DNA of 64,000 nt. It comes from Paraburkholderia sp. BL23I1N1. GTDB lineage: Bacteria > Pseudomonadota > Gammaproteobacteria > Burkholderiales > Burkholderiaceae. The notes under the pieces were generated by a model. It was not told the origin of the DNA, ran no database searches, and worked only from the letters and a program-made list of their open reading frames with translations. Below, one piece after another: positions 28,577-37,931 of this stretch; within the stretch, counting starts at the first letter, position 1; every line of letters starts with the position of its first letter. The stretch spans positions 744,001 to 808,000 of the forward strand of contig NZ_RAPV01000001.1 of assembly GCF_003610295.1 (NCBI RefSeq), in the 5' to 3' direction. The position numbers were made by a program, and so were the translations under genes.

Positions 28577-29692
28577 TCAGGCGATGGTCGGGTCGATAAC
28601 CACGTTCGTGAAGCCGCCATGGCGGTGATTCACTGCTTCAAGCGCTTCGTTAATCTGTTCAAGCGAGAACACCTCGTGCTCGAAGACCGAGAGGTCTAAT
28701 GCGCCAGAGTCTGCCATGGCAGCCATGTTTTCACCTTCGGCCGGTGTGAACCACAGTGAGCCGATGAGCGATTTTTGCTGACACATCAGCGGGAAGGGTT
28801 CAAGCGGAATCGGGTCGGATACGCCGCCGACAGACACAGCCTTCCCGCCACGACGCAACGCCGAAAACGAATCAAGGACGGCCGCGACCGGCGCCTGAGG
28901 TCCAAGCGCTTGCAGCACAACATCTACGCCATAACCTTCTGTTTCTTCCATGACGATGTCGTGGACACTTCGGTCGCCGAGTACGACCGGCCTTATACGG
29001 ACCGGGTCCAACTCTTTAAGCTGCGCGAGCAGTTCCTTATTTCTGCCTGTAGCGAAGATTTTTCGAGCACCCATGGCCAGCGCACACAAGGTCCCGCCCA
29101 GCCCCAACGTGCCAGTCGCGCCGTCAATAATCAGCGTTTGCGAAGCCTCCAGGTTCGCTTTCCGCAGACCTGCGTATGCGGTGCCGATGTAGCCGAACCG
29201 TGCGCCTTGCTGGAAGGATACTGATTCCGGCAGCTTTACTAGGTTAGTGGCCGGCGCCGTCATGAACTCGCCGAAACCGCCATACGGATAATCTTCGTAA
29301 ATCTGTTGCGAGCCCGGACCGAAGCCGAAATATCCTTGAAATGTATACGCCGGGCAGTTGATGTTGTCACGGCGGCGGCAAGCGGGACAACTCCCGCACG
29401 AGAGGCCGGGATTCACATACACACGGTCGCCAGGCTTCACGCCATGAACGTGGCTTCCCACCTTCTCAACTACGCCGGCCGCGTCGAGGCCATAGATTGC
29501 TGGCAGCTTGGGCAGGGGAAGAAACGGAAACCACTCGGGATAATGAGCTACCACGTTGTGGAGATTCGGGACAACGCCGCAGGCCTTCACCCTAACGAGT
29601 ACGTCAGTGGGGCGCGGTTCGGGAACGGGTATCTCATCAACCTCGAATTGCTCACCAACTTTATGCAATCGTGCAGCACGCATCGTCGTCAT
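28577..29692 (-). CDS. Zinc-binding alcohol dehydrogenase (MDR family), copy 2
   Basis: 371-aa paralogue of the enzyme at 6393-7508, with the same N-terminus pattern (MRAARLHKVGEQFEVDEIPV) and structural zinc motif CGSCPACRRRDNINC. The Rossmann part is IDGATGTLGLGGTLCALAMG. AGGAG precedes the ATG. It is first in a two-gene unit with the cupin. Retention of two diverged copies next to different ring-cleavage modules suggests different alcohol or quinone substrates. Confidence 0.9.
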   Translation of the reverse strand: MTTMRAARLHKVGEQFEVDEIPVPEPRPTDVLVRVKACGVVPNLHNVVAHYPEWFPFLPLPKLPAIYGLDAAGVVEKVGSHVHGVKPGDRVYVNPGLSCGSCPACRRRDNINCPAYTFQGYFGFGPGSQQIYEDYPYGGFGEFMTAPATNLVKLPESVSFQQGARFGYIGTAYAGLRKANLEASQTLIIDGATGTLGLGGTLCALAMGARKIFATGRNKELLAQLKELDPVRIRPVVLGDRSVHDIVMEETEGYGVDVVLQALGPQAPVAAVLDSFSALRRGGKAVSVGGVSDPIPLEPFPLMCQQKSLIGSLWFTPAEGENMAAMADSGALDLSVFEHEVFSLEQINEALEAVNHRHGGFTNVVIDPTIA

Positions 29693-30241
29693 ACCTGTCT
29701 CCTTTTAAATTAGCGTTTACGTTGTCGTAAATCGTCTTTCGAGGCCCGGACTGTCCGACGGCACCTCAGAACTTTGAACTAGCAGGCGTCCGGCTTGCAT
29801 GCGCCTTTACTGCGCCGGCGCATCTCGGGTTAATACCGTCGCCAGGACGTAATCGGTTTGGTCCCGTTCAACGGATACTTGCAGCGTCGTTCTGCTGCGG
29901 GGGTTTCGTTTGCGCCTTTGCTGCGACGGTCTGCGTGAGACTAAGTTACCGCAGAGGTTTGGTCTCTAGTTATGCAATCGACCTATAGCTGTTATTCACA
30001 TTGCTTGCGGCGGCCGTGCGTGAGATGCGCATAGCCAACGATTGGCACGAGGACGGTTTCGCCTCGATGAACAGACTTACCGCGCTCAAACATCTGCGGA
30101 AGCGATGCACCTGAAGGTCGGGCGGCACACCGGCGCCTCATGTCGTCCTTGAGGTCGAAGGGTAAGCATGTCGGAGGGACGACCGATGCAGCCAGTAGCG
30201 GGAATGCGGCTCGGAAGTGGACCGGTGTGGTGGCTCCGCCG
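29693..30241. other. Non-coding gap with promoter elements
   Basis: 549 bp between the second alcohol dehydrogenase and the lipoprotein gene. It holds one CTATA-N4-TTATTC motif (separately listed) and no convincing gene; short open frames on both strands lack ribosome sites or recognisable sequence. Confidence 0.5.
29980..29995. promoter_or_regulatory. CTATA-N4-TTAT operator upstream of the ADH-cupin unit
   Basis: GACCTATAGCTGTTAT, 288 nt before the dehydrogenase start. The surrounding about 60 bp also resembles the region around the 31510 copy. Confidence 0.5.
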
Positions 30242-31252
30242 TCATTCGGCGACAGTGTTCGCTGGCACGGTCAGTCCAAATGACTGTGCTACTGTTCGAT
30301 TTATCTTTGCGGATACCTTGTCCGGTCCTATCCATGCTAGGTCTGATGGCCGCTTTCCTTGAAGCATCGGCACCATCAGGTCCAGCGCACCCTTTCGGTA
30401 GAGCGGTACGATGTCGACACCAATCGTTGCAACGCCTCCCATCTGCGTGTATCCGCCGGGGGTATCCATCGCGATAGGAAAGTGGTTGGAACTCGCGCTG
30501 TCTGCAATATCCTTTCGGAGCGCGTAAGTATCTGCGCCCAGCAGACCAATTCCTATCTGCGCGTTTTGGTGAATGGCGTTCTTGACGGCAGCATCAATAT
30601 CTTGCGCTTTGACTACAGGCGCCTGAACAATCCGTATTGACCTCTTGCCCGCGAGTTCGGTCCACTCCGAAAGCAACCTTACGTGCGTGGCATTCTGCGG
30701 GTTGTACAGAACTGCCAGCGTCGTAAGGTGCGGGACGAATCGACTCAGCCAGTCAAGTTGCTGCGAGATTCCGTCAGCCAGATAGCTATGGACTCCAACA
30801 ATATTGCCGGTTGGATTAGTTAAACTCGCGGTCAGGCCTGCCTTGACTGGGTCGTCCTGAACTGAAATGCAGAGCACCGGCACCGTCGTCGTTGCCGCCT
30901 TGGCTGCTGCGCATCCCGGCGACGAAGAGACGACGAGAATATCAACTCGGTCGTTGAGGACCTCTTTCACAAGCGAGGGCATCCGTGTCATATCCCCGTC
31001 TGCTGTACGAAAGACAACGTCAAGCGTCTTGCCGTTGGAGTAGCCGTTCTCGGCTAGCGCGTCGAAAAACGCCTGGTTCGTTACAGCCATCTTCTGGAAT
31101 CCGCCCGCTCCGGCTACAAACCCGATACGTTGTGACGCAGATTTGGTGGCGAGATTGCCAGTACATGCAACCAGAATGGCGGCTGACGCAATGGTCGGAA
31201 CCAGATAACTGAGTTTGTTCGAGCGCAAACGCGTTCTACGCATTGTCTTCAT
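30242..31252 (-). CDS. ABC-type substrate-binding lipoprotein (TrpX-like)
   Basis: 336-aa periplasmic binding protein of the ABC_sub_bind family (TrpX-like, tryptophan/tyrosine-type ligands). The lipobox is ILVAC with Cys30. The core RIGFVAGAGGFQKMAVTNQ, then FFDALAENGYSNGKTLDVVF is the family start. AGGAG lies 7 nt before the ATG at 31252; the open frame continues to 31420. No permease or ATPase gene is adjacent, so it either works with an importer elsewhere or is an orphan sensor. Confidence 0.86.
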   Translation of the reverse strand: MKTMRRTRLRSNKLSYLVPTIASAAILVACTGNLATKSASQRIGFVAGAGGFQKMAVTNQAFFDALAENGYSNGKTLDVVFRTADGDMTRMPSLVKEVLNDRVDILVVSSSPGCAAAKAATTTVPVLCISVQDDPVKAGLTASLTNPTGNIVGVHSYLADGISQQLDWLSRFVPHLTTLAVLYNPQNATHVRLLSEWTELAGKRSIRIVQAPVVKAQDIDAAVKNAIHQNAQIGIGLLGADTYALRKDIADSASSNHFPIAMDTPGGYTQMGGVATIGVDIVPLYRKGALDLMVPMLQGKRPSDLAWIGPDKVSAKINRTVAQSFGLTVPANTVAE

Positions 31253-31509
31253 GTTTGTCTCCTGTGAGCCATCAACGTGGATTTTGAAAATCCATTTTTC
31301 GTCGTTATTTTTGTGCTGCAAGTATGCACGCCGCGGTCCCAACGGGAACAGAGCGCACGGTCCGAACCTCGTCGGCCGACTCAGTAGTGGAGTGCTCGAA
31401 AAGCGAAGGCCATCGCCCAAACGGGGTCAGTTATATATTCGACATTTCCGCAGGTCATGCCGACGAAGAGCCAAGTTACAACAGGGCAATTCACGCTTGT
31501 TATACGAAC

Positions 31510-31525
31510 AACCTATAGCGGTTAT
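31510..31525. promoter_or_regulatory. Palindromic operator AACCTATAGCGGTTAT
   Basis: AACC-N6-GGTT palindrome containing CTATA-N4-TTATCC, 258 nt upstream of the lipoprotein start. Best-conserved of the four instances. The rest of the 31253-32452 gap contains a gene-end relic and a dispersed repeat, both listed, and no intact gene. Confidence 0.55.
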
Positions 31526-31839
31526 CCAGCAATGGCCGAGTCAATTCCGGATTTATCTTCGACAGGATTGCCTAGGGACAATGCGAGACGCTGTTAGGAA
31601 ATGGCGAGAGCGAAGCGATGCGTGAAAATGTCTCATCGACAAGCTGAACTGTTCAACAAGCGCTACATTGCCTCGACTTTGGGACGGAGAGCAGATGCAG
31701 TGCCCCGCAAATCCTAACTGACGCATCGACGCCGGGCGCCAACTCGACATTGGAGAGACATGTTGACTAGCGTTGCCCGCGGCAACACGGGCGCCCGGTC
31801 TTTTCCGGTCATCGACAGTTTGGGCGGCTCGACTAATGT

Positions 31840-31953
31840 TCACTGCTTCGACCTCTGAGTGTCGATTTCAGCCATCTTCAATGCAGTGTCAATCAACCTC
31901 AGTTCCTGGCCGAAGTTGAGCGCCCATCTCTCGCCGTCGCACCGAACGGTCAT
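31840..31953 (-). pseudogene. C-terminal relic of a small conserved protein, copy A
   Basis: The minus strand encodes MTVRCDGERWALNFGQELRL and on to a stop, closely matching a second copy at 44664-44825 (MTVRCDGEEWPLDFGQELKV). A TAA stop lies in frame just upstream, so only the C-terminus survives. Identity continues beyond the stop codon, showing the copies derive from one duplicated DNA segment. Function unknown. Confidence 0.6.
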
Positions 31954-32118
31954 GCCGTTGTTTAACGAGATGGGTTACCGCTGCCTTCTACAAGCGTCGT
32001 GGACCTCGCGTCGCTCTACGCCATCCGGGCACGACCCGCGCCGGCCGAACTGCGAGCATCGTCTCGCGGCGGAAGCGCTTCAGCCCGTAGGCCCTTTGTT
32101 TCACCTTCCTACGTTTGA

Positions 32119-32309
32119 GCATTCTCTCTAGCGTACATTCTTGTTTTTGTGAATGCCCCTTGGTGAAGTTGAGCCCCGCCTTATCCTGAGCGAGGCCTTC
32201 AGACACGTTCCAAAGCATCGTTAGATGCCCCTCGGAGCCAGCGTCGCCCGTCAGCCGTTCGCCTCAGGGCGCTAACTTCGCCACCCTGACCGGTGTCTCA
32301 AGGCTATCC
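32119..32309. repeat. Dispersed 192-bp repeat, copy 2
   Basis: Second copy of the block at 6105-6296, same orientation. It starts at GCATTCTCTCT and ends at CAAGGCTATCC, directly upstream of a decayed sir2 gene. The internal GC hairpin has one mismatch relative to copy 1. Confidence 0.75.
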
Positions 32310-32452
32310 CACAGTACCGGCTGTCCCGTGACCGCTGCCGTTGATTTCCGACCAGTCGCGCGGCTGCACCGCGGAACGGGCAGCACTATGTATACCGCGC
32401 CACAGGGGTGATGATTTCGCATCGGCCACGCCGCGCGGAGAAATCTGGCCGC

Positions 32453-33281
32453 ATGCGTGGGAGTTTTGCCTGCAAAAAAATATTGAAGTGTGCAGGCGAG
32501 CTGCGAGAAGCAGACGGTTGCTCTTCACCGCCGGCGCGGGCATGGGGGTCGATTCGGGCCTTCCTGACTTTCGCGGCCGAGACGGCTTCTGGCGCGCCTA
32601 TCCCGCGCTTCAGCACCGAGGCTTATCGTTCGAAGACATGGCAAACCCCGCAGCTTTCGCGGGACATCAGGAGCTCGCTTGGGGCTTCTATGGACACCGG
32701 CTGAAGTTTTACTGTGAGACTGTCCCGCACGAAGGCTTCGCGATTCTGCGCAGGTGGACAGACCGCATGAGCCGTGGCGCGTTCGTGTTCACGAGCAACG
32801 TTGACGGACAGTTCCAGAAGGCCGGGTTCTGCGAAAGCGGGGTCCACGAATGCCACGGGTCGATTCACCCACTTAAATGTATGGATGGCCGAATAAACGA
32901 TACGTGGTCGGCCACGGGATTTAATCCGCTCGTAAATGATGAGACCTCCCTTCTGGAAAGCCCAATGCCCCGGTGCCTGCGCTGCGGCTCGCTCGCGCGT
33001 CCGAATATCCTCATGTTCGAAGACTGGTCGTGGGTGGATGCACCTTATGAAAAGCAACGGGAGCGCCTGGACGCTTGGAATTCGTCGGTATCGAAGCTGG
33101 TCGTCGTTGAACTCGGTGCCGGAATAGCCCTGCCTAAGGTACGACGGTTCAGCGAAAAATGCGCGCGGAATCGGCTCGTCCGGATTAATCCTCGTGAGGC
33201 GAGCACCAACCCGTTGCACGGAGTTGGGATTGAAGGGGGGCCGTGGCGATACTCGAGCTACTCGACTTGGCGGTTTGGTGA
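32453..33281 (+). pseudogene. Sir2-family NAD-dependent deacetylase, two frameshifts
   Basis: A sirtuin gene read in three successive frames. From ATG 32453 the N-terminus reads MRGSFACKKILKCAGELREA, then after about 32517 the frame must change to give LLFTAGAGMGVDSGLPDFRG. The body keeps TSNVDGQFQKAGF, the catalytic His in ECHGSIHPLKC and the CLRCGS zinc knuckle. At a run of six G (33235-33240) a second change restores GIEGGAVAILELLDLAVW and a stop at 33281. Without it the frame runs on to 33504 with unrelated sequence. Either a pseudogene or, less likely, two base-call errors. Confidence 0.78.
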
Positions 33282-33446
33282 GGGTCGGTCGCGCATGTAC
33301 TTTCACCGAATGCGGAACCGCACGTCGATGAGATGCAACCTTCCACATAGCCAAAGATTGGGCCTGGGAGATGCCGTTGGCTGCCGCCTCGAGGTTGTCA
33401 AGGCTGAGAATCTTGCTGAAGCGAGATGTAGCGCCGGCTTGCGATG

Positions 33447-34379
33447 TCATTGTCCTGTTGTGGTCGAACTGTATGCCGTCTGGGAGCCGAGCGAAAGCGT
33501 GTAGTCCGCTTCCTCCTTGGCAAATTGGGCGAGCGCAGAAATGAAGGCCCTCGTGTCGTCCGTGCGCCACTTGAAGCAATACTCGATGCTTGGGAGTTCC
33601 GGAACAGTCTTGAAGGCGTTCAGTTGACCTGCTTCGACCAGGTTGCGCATGAACAGCCGTGGCAGGAAGCTAATACCGACGTCAGCCACCGTCAGACCGA
33701 CGATAGCGCTGAGGCTGTTGCAGGCCAGGATACGTCGACCGTGAATCTTGTTCGAGGCGGCCCAAGACTCGTAAGTCGCAGTGAGGCGAGACTCCGCTGT
33801 CATGGTCAGGATTGGGTGATGCGCAATGTCCTCGGATTTCAGGACGGCGCCAGTTGGAATTCGCCTGGGCGAGGACATCCACGCAAATTCGAGTGTCGCT
33901 AGCGGAACCGACGTAAGCGTTGGGTTCTCTTCGCTGCTTTGCGGAAGGATGGCGAAATCAATCTCACCGCGAACGAGGCGGCGCTCCAGTCCCGCTGCCA
34001 GGTCTACATACGGCTCCAACGCTAAGTCGGGGTGTTCGGTTGTAATTCGTGCCACGAACTTCGGGAACCAGGTGAGAGCCGTGAGTTCACTGACGCCGAA
34101 GCGGCAGAGGCCTGATAGACGCGGTGGAGTACCCAGGAGTTCGTGAATCTCCCCCTCGAACTGAAGAATCTTGTGAGCATGACCGAGAATCCGAGTCCCA
34201 TGCTCTGTTAAGACCGACCGCTGGGCCGAGCGGTCAAAGAGCGGTACGTTCAGAGCGGCTTCCAGTTCGGCAATGCGTTTCGAGAGCGTAGACTGCGTTA
34301 CGTGCAACCGGGTTGCGGCTATCGAGAAGCTGCCAAGGCTCGCCGCCCAATAAAAGGCCTCAAGCTGTTTGAGAGTCAT
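33447..34379 (-). CDS. LysR family transcriptional regulator
   Basis: 310-aa regulator whose DNA-binding part is MTLKQLEAFYWAASLGSFSI, then AATRLHVTQSTLSKRIAELE. The start at 34379 matches the family N-terminus; the frame is open to 34478. It lies downstream of an MFS gene on the same strand and next to the hydroxyacid operon at 36231, which it may control. Confidence 0.9.
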   Translation of the reverse strand: MTLKQLEAFYWAASLGSFSIAATRLHVTQSTLSKRIAELEAALNVPLFDRSAQRSVLTEHGTRILGHAHKILQFEGEIHELLGTPPRLSGLCRFGVSELTALTWFPKFVARITTEHPDLALEPYVDLAAGLERRLVRGEIDFAILPQSSEENPTLTSVPLATLEFAWMSSPRRIPTGAVLKSEDIAHHPILTMTAESRLTATYESWAASNKIHGRRILACNSLSAIVGLTVADVGISFLPRLFMRNLVEAGQLNAFKTVPELPSIEYCFKWRTDDTRAFISALAQFAKEEADYTLSLGSQTAYSSTTTGQ

Positions 34380-34485
34380 ATCGCGTTGGATAACCTGCTG
34401 GGACACCGCGAAATCGCGGCGTCCCATTATAGGAGCGCATGGCGGCGGTCGCTGCAGGTGAGCAGAAGTACATCGCAAAGTTTAA

Positions 34486-35878
34486 CTAAGCGCTTCTCTC
34501 GACGAGTTGCCTGTCGGTTCCGCGACCGGGGTTTGCAACTGCTGGTTGCTCGTCGCCAGATGCTGCGCTTCGCGGTTCGATGATGCTGAGCAGAAGCAGG
34601 AACGTTGCGGCCGAGCATGCAGCCAGGAAAGCGAACACCCACGGCCAGCCGGAGTTGTCGAGAATGAGACCGACGATGAGTGGCGCGAATGCACCACCGA
34701 GAGAGCCACCGGTGTTCACGATAGAAGCGGCGAGCGGTACCTTATCGCGGGTCGCAATGCCCATCGGATACACTAGGAACGTCGAGTATCCGAGATTCAG
34801 CAGCACGCCTGCGGTGAAGAACAGGAGTGCGAGCAGCATCGGGTCATTGGGGGGCAAACAGTAGTGCGTACATCATGCCGACCGTTGCCACTGAGGTAAT
34901 CATCATGACGGGCTTACGACGCCGCGCAAATACCGTGTCTGAAAGCCATCCCCCGAGCAAGTTGCCGACAATGGCGCCGACCCAAGGTGCGGAAGCGACT
35001 GCTCCCATCTTCATCACCGAGAAGTGCTTCACGCTTACCAGGTATGTGGGAACCCAGGTCATGATGGCGTAGGTAATGCCCACCAGGAAGAAATAGCCGA
35101 GCGCGCATCCCCAGACGTTCCATGACGTAAAGATGGAGCGACCTGTAGACAGCAGTTCCACCCGGCGAGTCCGAATAAGGCGGTCTACCCACGAGTGCTC
35201 AACGGTCGTGCCATCTTTCATCCGGCTCTTCACTTGCTCTACCGACGACACCGCCTTGATGTAGTCGACTTCGCTCTGCGAAACGAAGCGTGATTCTTTG
35301 GGCTCGTCGCGGACCAGCCAGAACCAGAGCAGCGAACCGATAAGTCCGGGTACGGCAAAGAAGAAGAACACATCTCGCCAGCCGAACTTTAGAAGCAGCA
35401 GAGCGCACAGCGGCGGAACGAATGCAGGAGAGAATTTGATGGCCGAGATGAATACACCTGCTGCAAGCCCCTTCTCTTGAGGCGGAAACCACCGATTGAT
35501 GGTTGACACAATACCGATGTTGATTGGACCTTCGGCGAGTCCGAGGATTGCGCGAGCTGCCTTGAGCTGGAAGACGCTTCCTGTCAAGCCCATGAACAGG
35601 GTCGCGAGGGAAGTCAAGACCATGGAGCCGACCATGAGTCCTCGCACGCCGAGTTTGCCGAAGAGGTATCCGGTCGGAATCTGCACGATGGCGTAGCCGA
35701 AGTAGAACAGGCTCGCCATGGCCCCAATGTCGGTATTGCTAAGGTGGTATTCGTTTCGAATCGTTGGGATGACCACACCAAGATTGGCGCGGTCTGCTCC
35801 TGCGATGGAGTAAGTCAAAAATATCATCGCGAGAACAATCCAGCGATAGCCCGTTCGGGCGTTGCGGCTGCCTTTCAT
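34486..35878 (-). pseudogene. MFS transporter (ACS family) with a frameshift
   Basis: A carrier of about 463 residues split into two overlapping frames. The N-terminal part (TYSIAGADRANLGVVIPTIR and eight or nine helices) runs to a stop at 34844 after LLFAPQ. The C-terminal helices (NDPMLLALLFFTAGVLLNLG) continue in another frame to 34486. The break is at a run of six identical bases (34849-34854, C on the coding strand); a run of five would read F-A-P-N-D-P in one frame. Natural inactivation, phase variation or a sequencing slip are all possible. Confidence 0.8.
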
Positions 35879-36230
35879 GCACGTCTCCTTCTAGCCCGGC
35901 GGCGCCGGTTGCTGTTCCGGTTCTCTGACCGTGGCCCATCCTAAGCCGCCTGAAAGGTCAAGGCATAACGACTTTTGTCGATGTTCCAGCATTCCTTTTC
36001 TGACTTGCGTATTAACCCCTAGTCGGCCGGCAAGCGGCCTGAAAGCCCGCCGAGAAAGGCGTGCTACATCTCCAACCTCATTGCTACCTGTCTGATTCAA
36101 CGTTTGCCATTAAGGGTTGTACCCGACAGTCGAGAATTGAATGGTCCTGTGTCGAAAAATGTCGCTACGTATCGACCCCGCGGCGCTCTTATGCTTGGCC
36201 CCACTACCTCTCCAACAGCGGGGCAAGCAC
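35879..36230. other. Divergent promoter region
   Basis: 352 bp between the frameshifted MFS gene and the divergent hydroxyacid operon. No gene is seen; the open frame from 36141 to 36230 joins the next gene in frame but looks non-coding. Confidence 0.4.
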
Positions 36231-37187
36231 ATGAAAGTCTTCGTCATGGACCCGATTGACCCGAGCGCAGTTGAACTGCTCTCGAAGGCTCACACGGTCG
36301 TCAATTACCCCCAATCGCGAAACGCCGACTGGCACGCCAACGCAGATGCCATCGTCGTCAGAACGTTTGAAGTTAGAGCGTCTGATTTTCCGAAGGCCAA
36401 AAATCTCAAGATTATCGCGAAGCACGGCACTGGCGTGGATAACGTCGATATCGAGGCAGCGAGCGAAGCTGGCGTCCTGGTGACGAACACGCCGGGAGCC
36501 AATGCAAACGCTGTCGCCGAGTACGCACTCGCTATCGCGCTGGCGCTCGCCAGGAAGGTCAGTGTGGCGGACCGGGAACTGCGTCAACCGCGGCAAACGC
36601 AACTCCAGGGCGGCGTCGAACTGACCGGAAAGACCGTCGGTCTTCTCGGCTTCGGTGACATCGGCCGAAGAACGGCGCGTCTGTTCAAGGCCGCGTTTGG
36701 TACCGGGTTAATGGTGTACGACCCATACGCTCCCGACGCTGCATTTGAAGAGCTTGGCGCCGTTCGTTTGAATTCCATCCAGGAACTGCTTCCGCTCTGC
36801 GACGTTGTCAGCCTGCACTTGCCACTCCTGGCTGCCACGAAGAACCTCATCGGCAAGGCCGAATTCGAGCTCATGCGCAACTCAGCGCTCTTCATCAACG
36901 TGGCGCGCGGCGGCATCGTCGACGAATGCGCTCTTTATCAGGCGCTGGTCGATGGACAGATTGCAGGCGCGGCGAGCGACGTGTTCGAAACCGAACCGGT
37001 CCCGGCGTCGCATCCGCTGCTGACGCTCGAGAACTTCGTAGCCTCTCCTCATATTGCAGCCAGCAGCAAGGAATCGCTGGTCCGGATGGGCCACGCGGCC
37101 GCGCACGCGGTCATCGAAGCTCTGGCTGGCCGCACTCCGCCGCACCAGGTTCTCCCGAAGCCGAACGCCATCAACGCAACTGTTTAA
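36231..37187 (+). CDS. D-isomer-specific 2-hydroxyacid dehydrogenase (SerA-like)
   Basis: 318-aa NAD-dependent dehydrogenase. Motifs: substrate domain KIIAKHGTGVDNVDIEAASE, Rossmann motif TVGLLGFGDIGRRTARLFKA, catalytic Arg in INVARGGIVDE, Glu in DVFETEPVP and His in SPHIAASSKE. The start at 36231 (MKVFVMDPI) is preferred to the longer frame because the family begins there. First gene of a four-gene operon. It lacks the ACT domain of serine-pathway enzymes, so it probably reduces or oxidises a sugar acid or hydroxy acid. Confidence 0.9.
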   Translation: MKVFVMDPIDPSAVELLSKAHTVVNYPQSRNADWHANADAIVVRTFEVRASDFPKAKNLKIIAKHGTGVDNVDIEAASEAGVLVTNTPGANANAVAEYALAIALALARKVSVADRELRQPRQTQLQGGVELTGKTVGLLGFGDIGRRTARLFKAAFGTGLMVYDPYAPDAAFEELGAVRLNSIQELLPLCDVVSLHLPLLAATKNLIGKAEFELMRNSALFINVARGGIVDECALYQALVDGQIAGAASDVFETEPVPASHPLLTLENFVASPHIAASSKESLVRMGHAAAHAVIEALAGRTPPHQVLPKPNAINATV

Positions 37188-37196
37188 GGTCATCCC

Positions 37197-37889
37197 ATGA
37201 AGACGAACCGTTTCAATGAAACCGCAAACTTCGAACGCGTCACGCCGGAACAAATCGAACGTGCCCGTGAATATCAATCCGCAGTTCTGTGCGACGTCGC
37301 TGGCCGTCGCGGCGCTCTGCACGGCGACATCCAGCCGCTCGTTCCGAGCATGGTCGTTGCAGGTCCGGCGTTCCCAGTCGAAGTGCGCCCTGGCGACAAC
37401 CTGATGTTCCACGTGGCGTTGGCACTTGCAAAGCCGGGTGACGTCATAGTTGTCGACGGAAAGGGCTTTCAGTCGAGCGCGCTCCTCGGCGAATTGATGG
37501 TGACCCAGGCCATCGCCGCCAGGCTGGGCGGTCTGGTTGTCGACGGCGCTGCGCGCGATGTGGCGACGCTTCGTGATAGCAGCATGCCGATTTTTGCGAA
37601 TGGCCGTAACCCCGCTGGTCCGACCAAGGGCCTCGACGGTCGCATCGGCGTTCCCATCTCGTTGGGCGGCGTCGCGGTCGCACCGGGCGATTTGGTTATC
37701 GGTGACTGCGACGGCGTCGTCGTTATCCCGCGTGCGGACGTGGACAGAGTTCTGAAAGCAGCTGAGAAGAAGCTCGAAGCAGAGGCTCAACGCCTCGCCG
37801 AAATCCGTGACGGCATCCTCGTTTCGCCGTGGCTCGATGACGCGCTGCGCGCCGCGGGCGTGATGGGCAAAGACGAAACGCTCGAGTAA
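37197..37889 (+). CDS. RraA-like / oxo-acid aldolase family protein
   Basis: 230-aa RraA-fold protein, second in the window. Family pattern GELMVTQAIAARLGGLVVDG followed by AARDV, then PGDLVIGDCDGVVVIP. It follows the dehydrogenase by 9 nt. In this operon an aldolase releasing pyruvate or glyoxylate from a hydroxy-oxo acid is the likely role. Confidence 0.87.
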   Translation: MKTNRFNETANFERVTPEQIERAREYQSAVLCDVAGRRGALHGDIQPLVPSMVVAGPAFPVEVRPGDNLMFHVALALAKPGDVIVVDGKGFQSSALLGELMVTQAIAARLGGLVVDGAARDVATLRDSSMPIFANGRNPAGPTKGLDGRIGVPISLGGVAVAPGDLVIGDCDGVVVIPRADVDRVLKAAEKKLEAEAQRLAEIRDGILVSPWLDDALRAAGVMGKDETLE

Positions 37890-37931
37890 TCAGCTTCGAG
37901 GTTCGAAAACTACATATTTGGAGACGATGCA

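Noticed and set aside
30001..30120. Short plus-strand frame that looked like a transposase or helix-turn-helix fragment
   Set aside because: Too short (about 36 codons) and no defined family residues; no inverted repeats around it.
32623..33579. 318-codon minus-strand frame opposite sir2
   Set aside because: No motif; antisense to recognisable sirtuin sequence.
36882..37790. 302-codon minus-strand frame across the dehydrogenase and RraA-like genes
   Set aside because: Shadow of two well-supported plus-strand genes.
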